Notes: generated by a model from the letters alone, not told the origin. Shown: positions 1-6,495, numbered from the stretch's first letter. The stretch is DNA of 15,021 bases from Bryobacterales bacterium (GCA_003139735.1 PLGA01000600.1:3344-18364); one strand, 5' to 3'. Numbers and translations: made by a program.

Positions 1-55
1 TTGAGGTGCTAGCGGGAGCAATCCCGTAGGGGTTCAAGTCCCCTCCCCCGCACCA
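1..55 (+). tRNA. tRNA-Leu, 3' portion (5' end lies outside the window)
   Basis: The window opens inside a tRNA. Visible parts in order are the 3' side of the anticodon arm (TTGAGG), a long variable arm with a CGGGA-GCAA-TCCCG hairpin, the T arm (AGGGG, TTCAAGT loop, CCCCT), the 3' acceptor strand CCCCCGC (45-51), discriminator A52 and an encoded CCA at 53-55. A long variable arm restricts the choice to Leu, Ser or Tyr. The acceptor strand, discriminator A and the TGCTAGCGGGAGCAATCCCG variable arm fit bacterial tRNA-Leu best. The anticodon is not in the window, so the isoacceptor cannot be given. Confidence 0.9.
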
Positions 56-71
56 CATTATAAAGGAGTTA

Positions 72-111
72 CGGCGACGATCCGAAATTGGCTCGTCGCC
101 GTTTCTGTTTT
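72..111 (+). terminator. Rho-independent terminator of the tRNA transcript
   Basis: A perfect 9-bp stem (CGGCGACGA at 72-80 with TCGTCGCCG at 93-101) with a 12-nt loop is followed directly by a T-rich tract (TTTCTGTTTT, 102-111). It lies 17 nt after the tRNA CCA end and is correctly oriented to end that transcript. Confidence 0.8.
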
Positions 112-132
112 AGACCCTATTTTAGACCCTAT
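109..132. repeat. Tandem 12-bp repeat beside the tRNA gene
   Basis: TTTAGACCCTAT occurs twice back to back (109-120 and 121-132). Read on the minus strand the repeat encodes IGSK-IGSK followed by TETATS. Similar short G-S/T-K repeats occur at the C-terminal tails of some tyrosine integrases that insert at tRNA genes (from memory). No integrase body is present, so this is at most a scar. It may also be a chance duplication. Confidence 0.75.
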
Positions 133-260
133 GTTTCTCGGGAACGCTGTGGACCTTGAGGGACCGCACCGGGACGCTCGGGACCGATGAACGAGTTTTC
201 GGGATGGTCTGAGCATGGGAGGTGCAGCACGGAAGTGCTGTAGCGAACAAAAAGCGAATC

Positions 261-269
261 TGCTAGAAT
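261..269 (+). promoter_or_regulatory. Extended -10 promoter for a leaderless gene
   Basis: TG-C-TAGAAT (261-269) is an extended -10 element with 5 of 6 matches to TATAAT. The GTG start of the next gene begins at 276, 7 nt after the hexamer, where transcription itself would be expected to start. No convincing -35 or Shine-Dalgarno sequence is visible, which fits a leaderless mRNA. Confidence 0.5.
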
Positions 270-275
270 CCCGTT

Positions 276-494
276 GTGGCACGCCGCCCCGAATCCGACC
301 TGATCTTGAGCCGGGATGAATTGGCAGAGTTCAGCCGCCGTCTCGCCATGTTGAGCGTGGATGGAGTCGAAGGCGTCTACCGAACGGCCCATCGAGATTC
401 TGCTTACGACGGCAAGAGGATTCCACCAGCCGCCGCCGTTCAACAACTCGTGGCTGCCTGGAAGGTGCTGCGAAGGCTGCCGGAGAGCGCCTAG
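276..494 (+). CDS. Small conserved-looking hypothetical protein (72 aa)
   Basis: I do not recognise a family. The 72-residue product is charged and mostly helical in character, with no signal peptide or membrane segment. Its N-terminal part (LSRDELAEFSRRLAML) looks like an amphipathic helix, and a second helix may cover PAAAVQQLVAAWKVLRRL near the C-terminus. It starts at GTG with no Shine-Dalgarno site, but an extended -10 ends 6 nt before the start, so leaderless translation is likely. It is convergent with the dipeptidase-like gene, and the two TAG stops share one CTAG at 491-494. The sensible amino-acid composition and the promoter argue that it is real. Chance ORF is the alternative. Confidence 0.5.
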   Translation: MARRPESDLILSRDELAEFSRRLAMLSVDGVEGVYRTAHRDSAYDGKRIPPAAAVQQLVAAWKVLRRLPESA

Positions 495-1597
495 ACGGCC
501 CAAATCTCGGACAGTGCACGCTGGAAGTTCCGACCGAGGATGAGCTCGATGTTCGGGCCGGAGTAGCGCCGCCGGACCAGACATTCGGTCAGATCGTAAA
601 CCTTCTTTGCATAATCGAGTCCGTCTAGATCGCATTTCTTCCGGGGCCGAATCTGGATATCCCTTCCATCCAGATCGACGTCGGTTCCTACGCCGACGTG
701 CTCGACTCCAACCAGCTTGGCCACGTGGTCAATGTGATCGACCAGATCCTCGATAGTAGTCGGTCCTGCGGTCCGGACGAAGAAACGGACCATAGTGACA
801 CCCATCACGCCGCCCCTTGCCGCCACTCGTCTGATTGCTGCATCACTCTTGCACCGACGGCTGTTGGGCACCAGGGCACGGCAATTGGAGTGCGTGATCA
901 ACACGGGCTTTCGAGACGCTTCTACGGCGTCCAACGTGGTCCGGTCGCCGCAATGTGAAACGTCGACGGCCATGCCTACCTTGTTCATGCGCTGGACGAT
1001 CCGTGCTCCGTATGTGGTCAGACCGTCATCTCGCGCATCGGATGATCCGCCGCCGATCCGATTGCGGCAATAGGTGAGTTGAGAAACTCGTTGGCCTAGG
1101 CCATAGAAACAATCCACATCCTCGACGCATCGAAAGTGCCCGGAGTTCTGCTGGCCAACCACGATGCCGATCTTGCCTTGCGCCTTGACCTGTTCGAGAT
1201 TGACGGGGCCGTCCATGCGCACGAACTGGTGCGCGTGAGCGGTGATGAATGTGTTCCATTGGGTGATGTCCCTCAACGAGAGTGCGTAGATATCTCCGGT
1301 GGTGTACCCAACAGCGGGATGGAGAATCGTAATTCCCGACTCCCTCAACCTTTGAAAGTCGGCTTGTTGGAAACGGTCCGGCTCGATTTGCCAGGACCAC
1401 AATTTCGGGAAGTCCAATGTCAGCAAGCCCAACATGTCGATCACCGTGGAACGGCGAACCAAATCTACGGTGAGAGTGGAATACTCCGCGTCGCTTTGGG
1501 CAAAGAGGGCGAAGCGCCCGCGATTAATCATCGGGGCGCCGAGGGCGAGCGCCGCGCCTTGCAATATGGAACGTCGGGAAATCACACGTACTGCCAA
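491..1597 (-). CDS. Membrane dipeptidase-like protein (peptidase M19 family), metal site altered
   Basis: The 368-aa product has the M19 (renal dipeptidase) fold signature. It begins with a twin-arginine-type leader (SRRSIL at 8-13, then a hydrophobic stretch to about 22), so export by Tat is likely. Late-family motifs are present: FYGLGQRVSQLTYCRN (164-179), DVSH with His215, THSN with His236, and GVGTD (302-306). The N-terminal His-x-Asp metal pair is missing, since the segment reads VIDMLGL (52-58), and the bridging Glu is replaced in GQQNSGH (148-154). Only the two late histidines of the five usual metal ligands remain, so ordinary dipeptide hydrolysis is doubtful. The TTG start is chosen because GAGGA lies a few nt upstream and it precedes the Tat motif. 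Nothing in the neighbourhood suggests a substrate. An acidobacterial M19 subfamily with a changed metal centre is the best description. Confidence 0.85.
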   Translation of the reverse strand: MAVRVISRRSILQGAALALGAPMINRGRFALFAQSDAEYSTLTVDLVRRSTVIDMLGLLTLDFPKLWSWQIEPDRFQQADFQRLRESGITILHPAVGYTTGDIYALSLRDITQWNTFITAHAHQFVRMDGPVNLEQVKAQGKIGIVVGQQNSGHFRCVEDVDCFYGLGQRVSQLTYCRNRIGGGSSDARDDGLTTYGARIVQRMNKVGMAVDVSHCGDRTTLDAVEASRKPVLITHSNCRALVPNSRRCKSDAAIRRVAARGGVMGVTMVRFFVRTAGPTTIEDLVDHIDHVAKLVGVEHVGVGTDVDLDGRDIQIRPRKKCDLDGLDYAKKVYDLTECLVRRRYSGPNIELILGRNFQRALSEIWAV

Positions 1598-1702
1598 AGA
1601 GTATCCTCGTCCTTGCCGGCGCAGGGTCTTCCTGACGTGGGCCGCTGCCTTGAGGGCGTCTGCAGTTGTAGTTTGAAGCTAATAGGGTTGTGGCTCAATT
1701 GG

Positions 1703-1768
1703 GCGCGTGCCTTAGGGTCTGTTCATTCGCACCCTAAGGCGGCCGGAATGTTCCCAGTCGGCACGCGC
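1703..1768. repeat. Inverted repeats able to form a three-way junction
   Basis: Three stems fit together almost without gaps. The outer stem is GCGCGT (1703-1708) with ACGCGC (1763-1768). Arm 1 is GCCTTAGGGT (1709-1718) with ACCCTAAGGC (1731-1740), a perfect 10-bp stem with a 12-nt loop. Arm 2 is GCCG (1742-1745) with CGGC (1759-1762). An alternative 9-bp outer pairing, GCGCGTGCC (1703-1711) with GGCACGCGC (1760-1768), competes with the base of arm 1. The element lies upstream of the minus-strand dipeptidase gene. It could be a cis-acting RNA, a palindromic repeat family member or an insertion-sequence end; the sequence does not decide. Confidence 0.7.
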
Positions 1769-1865
1769 ACGATGGGCAATTTGAACGTGATTTGTTGCAA
1801 AGTGCAGCAGTTGTACTCGCCGGTACATTCAACTTCACAGCCCGGTCTTGGAAGCCTCGCTCCCC

Positions 1866-1894
1866 TTGCATTTGTCGAGGAGTCGCCATATAAT
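1866..1894 (+). promoter_or_regulatory. Sigma70-type promoter, near consensus
   Basis: TTGCAT (1866-1871) and TATAAT (1889-1894) are separated by the optimal 17 bp. It points right. The nearest plausible genes are the doubtful ORF at 2071 and the aldo/keto reductase at 2455, so the transcript would carry a leader of about 170 or 550 nt, or be a small RNA. Confidence 0.55.
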
Positions 1895-1984
1895 TCTTGC
1901 AGCGCTCAAGGTTTTATTGTCTTTCGGGCCTTTTAGGTGTGGCGTGCAAGTCCGCTGTTCCGCGGTCCTGAACCACCCCCAGAT

Positions 1985-1993
1985 TGATATAAA
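1985..1993 (+). promoter_or_regulatory. Possible extended -10 element
   Basis: TG-A-TATAAA (1985-1993) matches an extended -10 with one mismatch. No -35 is evident. It would start a transcript near 2000, ahead of the small ORF at 2071. Confidence 0.3.
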
Positions 1994-2070
1994 AAGCGTG
2001 AGGCTGGACGGCAAAGCCTTGAGCTTGCCCTCAGTCGCGCAAACGAAAGGGCGCCGAAAGGAAGTGAACC

Positions 2071-2409
2071 ATGCCAAGTCGAGGAAGGAGAATGGGATCG
2101 GGCACGACGGCTCTCCAAAAGTCGGCGGAAACCATGTCAAGTGACGCAGTAAAGATGATGCCTGCGAGGAGCACCGTCAGTGTACCCGTGAAAACCGCCG
2201 CAACCGTTGGCCCAACTGAACGCGAAACTGCCACTTTTGCGCATCAATTGTGGCTAGATCGGTCGAGATGTCCATCGATCCCCCGTTGCGATACTCGCGC
2301 CGAGTCCGAAATGGTGGCCGAGTTTCGATATGAGGGACATTGGGAGGTATGGGAAAGTGAATGGGGCGGCCCCCGCTGGACCCGCGATTTAGTCCACTCC
2401 AGGCGCTGA
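2071..2409 (+). CDS. Doubtful hypothetical protein (112 aa)
   Basis: The only support is positional. An ATG is preceded by AAGGAAG with a 6-nt spacer, a candidate promoter lies upstream, and the stop lies 45 nt before the aldo/keto reductase start. The protein has no recognised domain. It is basic and Ser/Thr-rich at the start and Trp-rich near the end (WEVWESEWGGPRW). Codon use has lower third-position GC than the neighbouring genes. An antisense frame (2031-2234) encodes a hydrophobic 67-aa peptide starting at GTG with no ribosome site, and that is less convincing still. Both may be chance ORFs within a regulatory region. Confidence 0.3.
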   Translation: MPSRGRRMGSGTTALQKSAETMSSDAVKMMPARSTVSVPVKTAATVGPTERETATFAHQLWLDRSRCPSIPRCDTRAESEMVAEFRYEGHWEVWESEWGGPRWTRDLVHSRR

Positions 2410-2454
2410 AGTTTCGAATCGAGTAGGCTGAATCCTCCGTGACGCCGCAGTGTT

Positions 2455-3378
2455 TTGGAACGGCGCAAAATCGGAGCGCTAGAGGTTTCACTGACCGGTT
2501 TGGGGTGCAATCACTTCGGATGGCGCATCAATGCCGCCCAGTCCGGTCGCGTGGTGGAGACCGCGCTCGACTCTGGCATCAATTTCTTCGACACCGCCGA
2601 CATCTACGATAAAGGGTACAGTGAGGAGTATCTTGGCCGGGCGCTCGCTGGCCGGCGGCGTGAAGCCGTCATTGCCAGCAAGTTCGGCATGAAGTTCGAT
2701 GAGACGCGCCATGGCGCAAGGCCGGAGTACGTTCGCCAAGCCGCCGAGGACAGCTTGCGCCGGCTGGGCACGGACTACATCGATCTCTATCAGCTCCATC
2801 AGCCCGATCCCAGCACGCCTATCGCGGAAACGCTGGGGGCGCTACGCGAACTCGTGCGTGAAGGGAAAGTGCGCGAAATCGGCTGCTCCAATTTCTCGGC
2901 GGAGCAACTTCGCGAAGCGGAGCGCTCCGTGGACCGTACGGCCGGACCGGGCGCGCATTTCGTCAGCGTGCAAAACGAATACAGCTTGTTGCGGCGCGCG
3001 CCCGAAGCCGAAGTACTGCCCGAATGCCGGCGCCAGGGCCTGGCATTCCTGCCGTATTTCCCGCTGGCCAATGGGCTGCTCACCGGCAAGTACCGGCGTG
3101 GCCAACCGCCCCCCAAGGGCAGCCGTGGCGAAGCCGGATGGGGACCGAAGGTCTTCACCGAAGAGAACGCCGGCAAGGTGGAACGACTGATCGGCTTTGC
3201 CGCCGGGCGCGGCCATTCGCTGTTGGAACTGGCATTCTCCTGGCTGGGAGCCCAGCCCACCGTCGCATCGGTCATCGCCGGCGCAGTTTCACCGGAGCAA
3301 GTGAAAGCCAACGCCGCGGCCCCGCTGTGGAAGCTGAGCCCCGAGGATCTGCGCGAAATCGCCACGCTCCTCGCATAG
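2455..3378 (+). CDS. Aldo/keto reductase
   Basis: This is a cytoplasmic NADPH-dependent reductase of the aldo/keto reductase superfamily, 307 aa, normal length for the family. The catalytic tetrad is visible: Asp46 and Tyr51 in FFDTADIY (44-51), Lys76 in VIASKFG, and His115 in LYQLHQPD. GCSNFS (143-148) and SVIAGA near the C-terminus match the cofactor-binding part of the family. The substrate cannot be predicted. The TTG start at 2455 is the only option, because an in-frame TGA lies at 2440-2442 and MERRKIGALEVSLTGLG is the expected N-terminus. No good Shine-Dalgarno sequence is seen. It stands alone on the plus strand, with gene remnants following it. Confidence 0.93.
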   Translation: MERRKIGALEVSLTGLGCNHFGWRINAAQSGRVVETALDSGINFFDTADIYDKGYSEEYLGRALAGRRREAVIASKFGMKFDETRHGARPEYVRQAAEDSLRRLGTDYIDLYQLHQPDPSTPIAETLGALRELVREGKVREIGCSNFSAEQLREAERSVDRTAGPGAHFVSVQNEYSLLRRAPEAEVLPECRRQGLAFLPYFPLANGLLTGKYRRGQPPPKGSRGEAGWGPKVFTEENAGKVERLIGFAAGRGHSLLELAFSWLGAQPTVASVIAGAVSPEQVKANAAAPLWKLSPEDLREIATLLA

Positions 3379-3383
3379 CGTGC

Positions 3384-3723
3384 GGCCCCTCCTTTGCGGG
3401 TTTCCCCGCGCCGTTCGGCGGGCCTTCCCTGGCGGCCAATAGCTCGCGCTCGTTCCCGCTTCCTTCCTCAACCTCATGCTCCATTCCGGCCTCCGCGGTG
3501 GCCTACTCGCTGAACGTCACCGCCGTGCCTTCCACTGGCTACTTGGGCTGGATCACGGTGTGGCCCACCGGACAAGCGGAGCCTGTAGTGTCCACGCTGA
3601 ATGCGTGGAGCGGACTGGTCACTGCCAACGCCGCCGTGGTTCCGGCCGGAACCGGCGGGGCCATCAGCATCTATGCTTCGGATCCGACGGACGTGTTTAT
3701 CGACATCAACGGCTATTTTGGGT
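3384..3723 (+). pseudogene. Fragment of an acidobacterial secreted/surface protein C-terminal domain
   Basis: A frame opening just after the reductase stop encodes about 113 residues of a beta-rich domain: FGGPSLAANSSRSFPL, then CSIPASAVAYSLNVTAVP, GWITVWPTGQ, VSTLNAW, ANAAVVPAGTGGAISIYA and FIDINGYFG. From memory, this domain occurs as the C-terminal unit of many large extracellular proteins in Solibacter-like acidobacteria, usually preceded by a C-R-V-x-D-T-R motif that is absent here. There is no start codon, signal peptide or ribosome site, and the frame has no stop right after NGYFG but runs on into the next remnant. It is therefore a decapitated fragment. No function remains likely. Confidence 0.75.
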
Positions 3724-3800
3724 ACCATAGCACCTTTTCCCCCTATTCTCAAATTTGCTTTGGCCGCATTTCGGTTCGCCAAATCTTCTCACAATGGCTT

Positions 3801-4268
3801 ATGGTTTCATCCGCGCGCATCACCCTGCTCCTTATCCTGCTAGCGGTAGCGGTCTGCGCGCTGCTCAACCTTGGCAATTTTGGAACCATCGATACCGCAC
3901 GCCGCTGGCGCGGTCGATTCGCTGGGGCGAGCCAACCGTGACCTCCGACGATGCGCTGCAAGGCTTCGGCATCCCTGGCAGGAATGGTGTGCCGCAAGGA
4001 ACCTTGGCTCCTGGCAGGGCGTACTGTGGAATCGCGCGGTCAACATTGCACAGATTGTCACCAACAGTGAGGCCCCCCAACGCTTCGCCGGGATCCCCAT
4101 CGAGTGGCGCACCCTCACTTATTTCCCATTTCAATTATCGCTGCGATTTCCCCGCATATAGCTGTATGGGCCATTGCGGGCTGGGTGGCGCTGTTCCTAT
4201 CTTTGCCTGTGCTGATTTGCGCGCTGTGGCTGCAAGCTCGGCGACAGGACTCTGGGCAGAAAAAGTGA
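3801..4268 (+). pseudogene. Frameshifted membrane-protein gene remnant
   Basis: Coding character moves through three frames. Frame 0 from the ATG at 3801 gives a hydrophobic segment (ARITLLLILLAVAVCALLNL) then GTIDTARRW. Frame 2 continues from about 3900 with LARSIRWGEPTVTSDDALQG and FGIPGRNGV. Frame 1 takes over near 3990-4010 with GVLWNRAVNIAQIVTNSEA and FAGIPIEWRTLTYFPFQLS, stopping at 4159. Frame 0 resumes at about 4155 with HIAVWAIAGWVALFLSLPVL and a basic tail, ending in TGA at 4266-4268. The pieces read as one protein with an N-terminal and a C-terminal membrane helix, broken by three shifts of the same sense, possibly with internal sequence lost. The family is not identified. Sequencing error is possible but unlikely three times in 470 bp. 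Confidence 0.6.
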
Positions 4269-4458
4269 TTGTCGGAAAATGAGTTGGGGCTCTCCCTCAC
4301 GGCGCGCCATCATGAGCACAGGGCAACCTCTTCGGCTTCGGTTACTGTCAGGACATGCCGGTGCGAGTACCGATCCTGAAGCTGCGAGCTGTTTCCATAT
4401 CCCGACAGCGCAAGGTCCCGACACGCAAGGCGGAGCGAAGTTTCCCGATTTTATCGCA

Positions 4459-4467
4459 TGTTATAAT
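4459..4467 (+). promoter_or_regulatory. Extended -10 promoter, perfect TATAAT
   Basis: TG-T-TATAAT (4459-4467) is a consensus extended -10. The GTG at 4475 begins 8 nt after the hexamer, so transcription would begin at or next to the start codon. No clear -35 or Shine-Dalgarno site accompanies it. Confidence 0.55.
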
Positions 4468-4474
4468 AATCGCC

Positions 4475-5302
4475 GTGCAACCCGCCGGAACCGACGCGAT
4501 TCCGCTTGCTTACGGTACGATCCTGGGACGCCCGCTCACCCAAGCGGAAACGGCCGCCCTTCTCGAACGACTGCGCAACAGTTCCGAGCTTGTCGTGCTC
4601 CATGAGGCTCTCAGCTCCGCCGAATTCGTCCGCCGGCGCATGGCGAATGCAATGCCGCTCCATCTGTTTCTTATCCACGGCGCTCGCATCAAACTGGTTG
4701 CGGCCATGCTGCCGCCCGCGCTGGCTATCGTCGACATCGGTGGCGCCAATGGGACTCTTTACGATCTCGGTTACCCGCACTCATTCGATGAAATGATTGT
4801 GGTGGACCTCCCTCTGGAAGACCGATGCGAGATGTATCAAGGGCTGAAGCTCGAAAGCCGGAAAACCGATAAGGGACCAATTTCGGCGCTCTATACAAGA
4901 ATGACGGATCTGTCGTCGATACGCTCCGCATCCATCGACCTCGTCTGGATGGGGCAGGTTATCGAACATGTATCCGAGGCTGACAGCTTTCTCGTTTACG
5001 CGGAAGTCAAACGGATTCTCCGGCCCGGAGGGCACTTTTGCCTCGACACCCCGAATCGCAATCTGACGGAAATTCACACCACGGGCTGGATCCATCCGGA
5101 ACATAAGATCGAGTACAAGCCCGAGCATCTGCGTGAGAATTTGTTGCGCGCCGGCTTTGCGATTGAATTGGAACTCGGCTTATGCGAGATGGTGCGCACC
5201 TGGCGGAGCAGGGTATTCGATTACTCGGATTTCGTAACCGGCGCGGGAATCAGCCCCAATCCGGCGGGGTGCTACCTACAGTATTATCATTGTCGCGCGT
5301 AG
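4475..5302 (+). CDS. SAM-dependent methyltransferase with short N-terminal extension
   Basis: The 275-aa product (counted from GTG 4475) is a class I methyltransferase. Motif I is VDIGGANG (86-93), the acidic residue after strand 2 is Asp111 in IVVDLP, QVIEHV is at 161-166 and ILRPGGHFCLDTPN at 181-194. Residues 10-55 (LAYGTILGRPL through LSSAEFVRRR) resemble the DUF4214-type helical unit found beside glycosyltransferases and methyltransferases. The longer frame opens at 4355, but its first 40 residues are basic and without family resemblance, and the promoter at 4459-4467 lies inside it. GTG 4475 is therefore preferred as a leaderless start. It converges with the glycosyltransferase operon (11 nt between stops), so a sugar or lipid-linked glycan is a reasonable but unproven substrate. 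Confidence 0.85.
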   Translation: MQPAGTDAIPLAYGTILGRPLTQAETAALLERLRNSSELVVLHEALSSAEFVRRRMANAMPLHLFLIHGARIKLVAAMLPPALAIVDIGGANGTLYDLGYPHSFDEMIVVDLPLEDRCEMYQGLKLESRKTDKGPISALYTRMTDLSSIRSASIDLVWMGQVIEHVSEADSFLVYAEVKRILRPGGHFCLDTPNRNLTEIHTTGWIHPEHKIEYKPEHLRENLLRAGFAIELELGLCEMVRTWRSRVFDYSDFVTGAGISPNPAGCYLQYYHCRA

Positions 5303-5313
5303 CCCCGAGCTGT

Positions 5314-6492
5314 CTATAGCGGCCGCTCAGCGGAGTCTTGCAGAAACTCGGCGATCTGCGCGCCGATTCGCGGAATGGAACACTCAGTCTCAGTCCACTC
5401 CCGGGCGTTGCGGCCGAGCGGGTTAAACAGCGCGGGCCTGTCGAGATACGCTAGAAGAACTTCATAGAGCATCTCGCGCAACAACTTCTCCGGAAGGGGG
5501 TCGAGCTTGACAACCGTGTCCCGCGGCAACTCGCTGAACCAGCCATGGTTGCACACGATGCACGGTTTCGCGAAGGAAAAAGCGCGCAGGAGGGATCCTG
5601 AAGTTTCGCCCATCGACGGGTAGCGCAAGTTGACCACCAGATCGACGCCCGCCAGGCAGTCGTCGAAATCCTCCTCCGACCGAAAGCCTGTCTTCTGAAT
5701 AAAGGAACAGAGATGGCGGTCGGCGTACCCGCCCTCCCCGACCATGAGATAGAAGATACTTCCAGGACGAGCCGCTTCGAGCCGCTGGACAACTTCGCAA
5801 ACGACATGATTCAACTTGGTGGGAGCGATGAAACCAAAGGAAGCGATCAGAACCGCGCCGGGCGGCACGCGAAACCGCTGCCGGACGCCGCTGCCTTTGG
5901 CGCCGCTGTCGGGTTGCCGAACGATGTGGTTGATTTTTCGCGAGTGGAACGGACGGAGTGCGCGCGCGCGGACGATGTCCAACGTATATTGGGAATGAGC
6001 AAGGAAATCGTTCCCCGAATCGATCAATTCGCCATTGAGAGGCAGGAGTTCAGGCTGGCTGAATTCCAGCGGGTCCCGTCCGGTCTTGAACATCTCTTTA
6101 AATAGGGCTACCCCGAGCGGTCCCTCTTGCTCGAAAACCTTTCGGAAAAAGTTTGGCCGCATCCGATGATAGCCGGTATACAAATAGTACAGAACGGCAT
6201 CATGGAGAATGACGGCGCCCGGGCGCAGAAGGGCGGCCTCATAAATGTAACTGTGATACCAGGGATTATTGCCTATGTTATATAAGCGGTAATCGAAGCG
6301 GTCCCAATTTGTCATATCGCGAAACTGGCAAAGCTCCATGCCGGAGTAGCGCGAGGGATCGACGTCGGCGCAATCGACCAAGAGCGTGATGTCGAACAGC
6401 TCCTTAAGGCCTTGGAGCAGCAACTCCGAGTAGTGTGAGATTCCACTCTGTTGCGGAGGCAGCGGGCTGGCATACAAGAGGGAGTTCTTCAT
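5314..6492 (-). CDS. Glycosyltransferase, GT-B fold (GT4-like), last gene of operon
   Basis: This is a cytoplasmic or membrane-associated GT-B enzyme of 392 aa that would transfer a sugar from a nucleotide donor to the growing glycan. The N-terminus KNSLLYASPLPPQQSGISHY (2-21) is the acceptor-side loop typical of GT4 proteins. GFIAPTKLNHVV (220-231) begins the donor domain. YPSMGETSGSLLRAFSFAKP (291-310) and HGWFSELP (316-323) mark the donor-binding site. In place of the usual E-x7-E motif it has Glu296 with Ala at the second position, a variant I recall from related GT4 proteins. It starts 3 nt after the stop of the upstream glycosyltransferase, so translation is probably coupled. Donor and acceptor are unknown. 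Confidence 0.88.
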   Translation of the reverse strand: MKNSLLYASPLPPQQSGISHYSELLLQGLKELFDITLLVDCADVDPSRYSGMELCQFRDMTNWDRFDYRLYNIGNNPWYHSYIYEAALLRPGAVILHDAVLYYLYTGYHRMRPNFFRKVFEQEGPLGVALFKEMFKTGRDPLEFSQPELLPLNGELIDSGNDFLAHSQYTLDIVRARALRPFHSRKINHIVRQPDSGAKGSGVRQRFRVPPGAVLIASFGFIAPTKLNHVVCEVVQRLEAARPGSIFYLMVGEGGYADRHLCSFIQKTGFRSEEDFDDCLAGVDLVVNLRYPSMGETSGSLLRAFSFAKPCIVCNHGWFSELPRDTVVKLDPLPEKLLREMLYEVLLAYLDRPALFNPLGRNAREWTETECSIPRIGAQIAEFLQDSAERPL

Positions 6493-6495
6493 GTC

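Larger units (their letters stand above)
1598..2070. other. Non-coding stretch with structured repeat and promoter
   Basis: No credible gene is seen here; the open frames present are short or antisense with poor composition. It holds a three-way-junction inverted repeat (1703-1768), a TTGCAT-17-TATAAT promoter (1866-1894), a second extended -10 (1985-1993), and a small hairpin with one bulged A (GGCAAAGC 2010-2017 with GCTTGCC 2023-2029). This is consistent with an upstream regulatory region or a small RNA, but no known RNA family is recognised. Confidence 0.5.

Noticed and set aside
1136..1936. Open frame of 266 codons on the plus strand
   Set aside because: Mostly antisense to the M19-like gene, mirrors its codon structure, and has no recognisable domain.
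2031..2234. Hydrophobic 67-aa peptide on the minus strand
   Set aside because: It has one membrane-like segment, but its GTG start lacks a ribosome site and an in-frame stop lies just before it; antisense to an ORF with better signals. Not strong enough to call.
3396..3420. Terminator after the reductase gene
   Set aside because: Small GC hairpins (GCGGG/CCCGC and CGCC/GGCG) are present, but no T-tract follows and they lie in the coding sequence of the surface-domain fragment.
3024..3941. Single 305-aa gene on the plus strand
   Set aside because: The first third is a shadow of the reductase; the rest is the surface-domain fragment and the start of the frameshifted membrane gene. It is an accidental composite.
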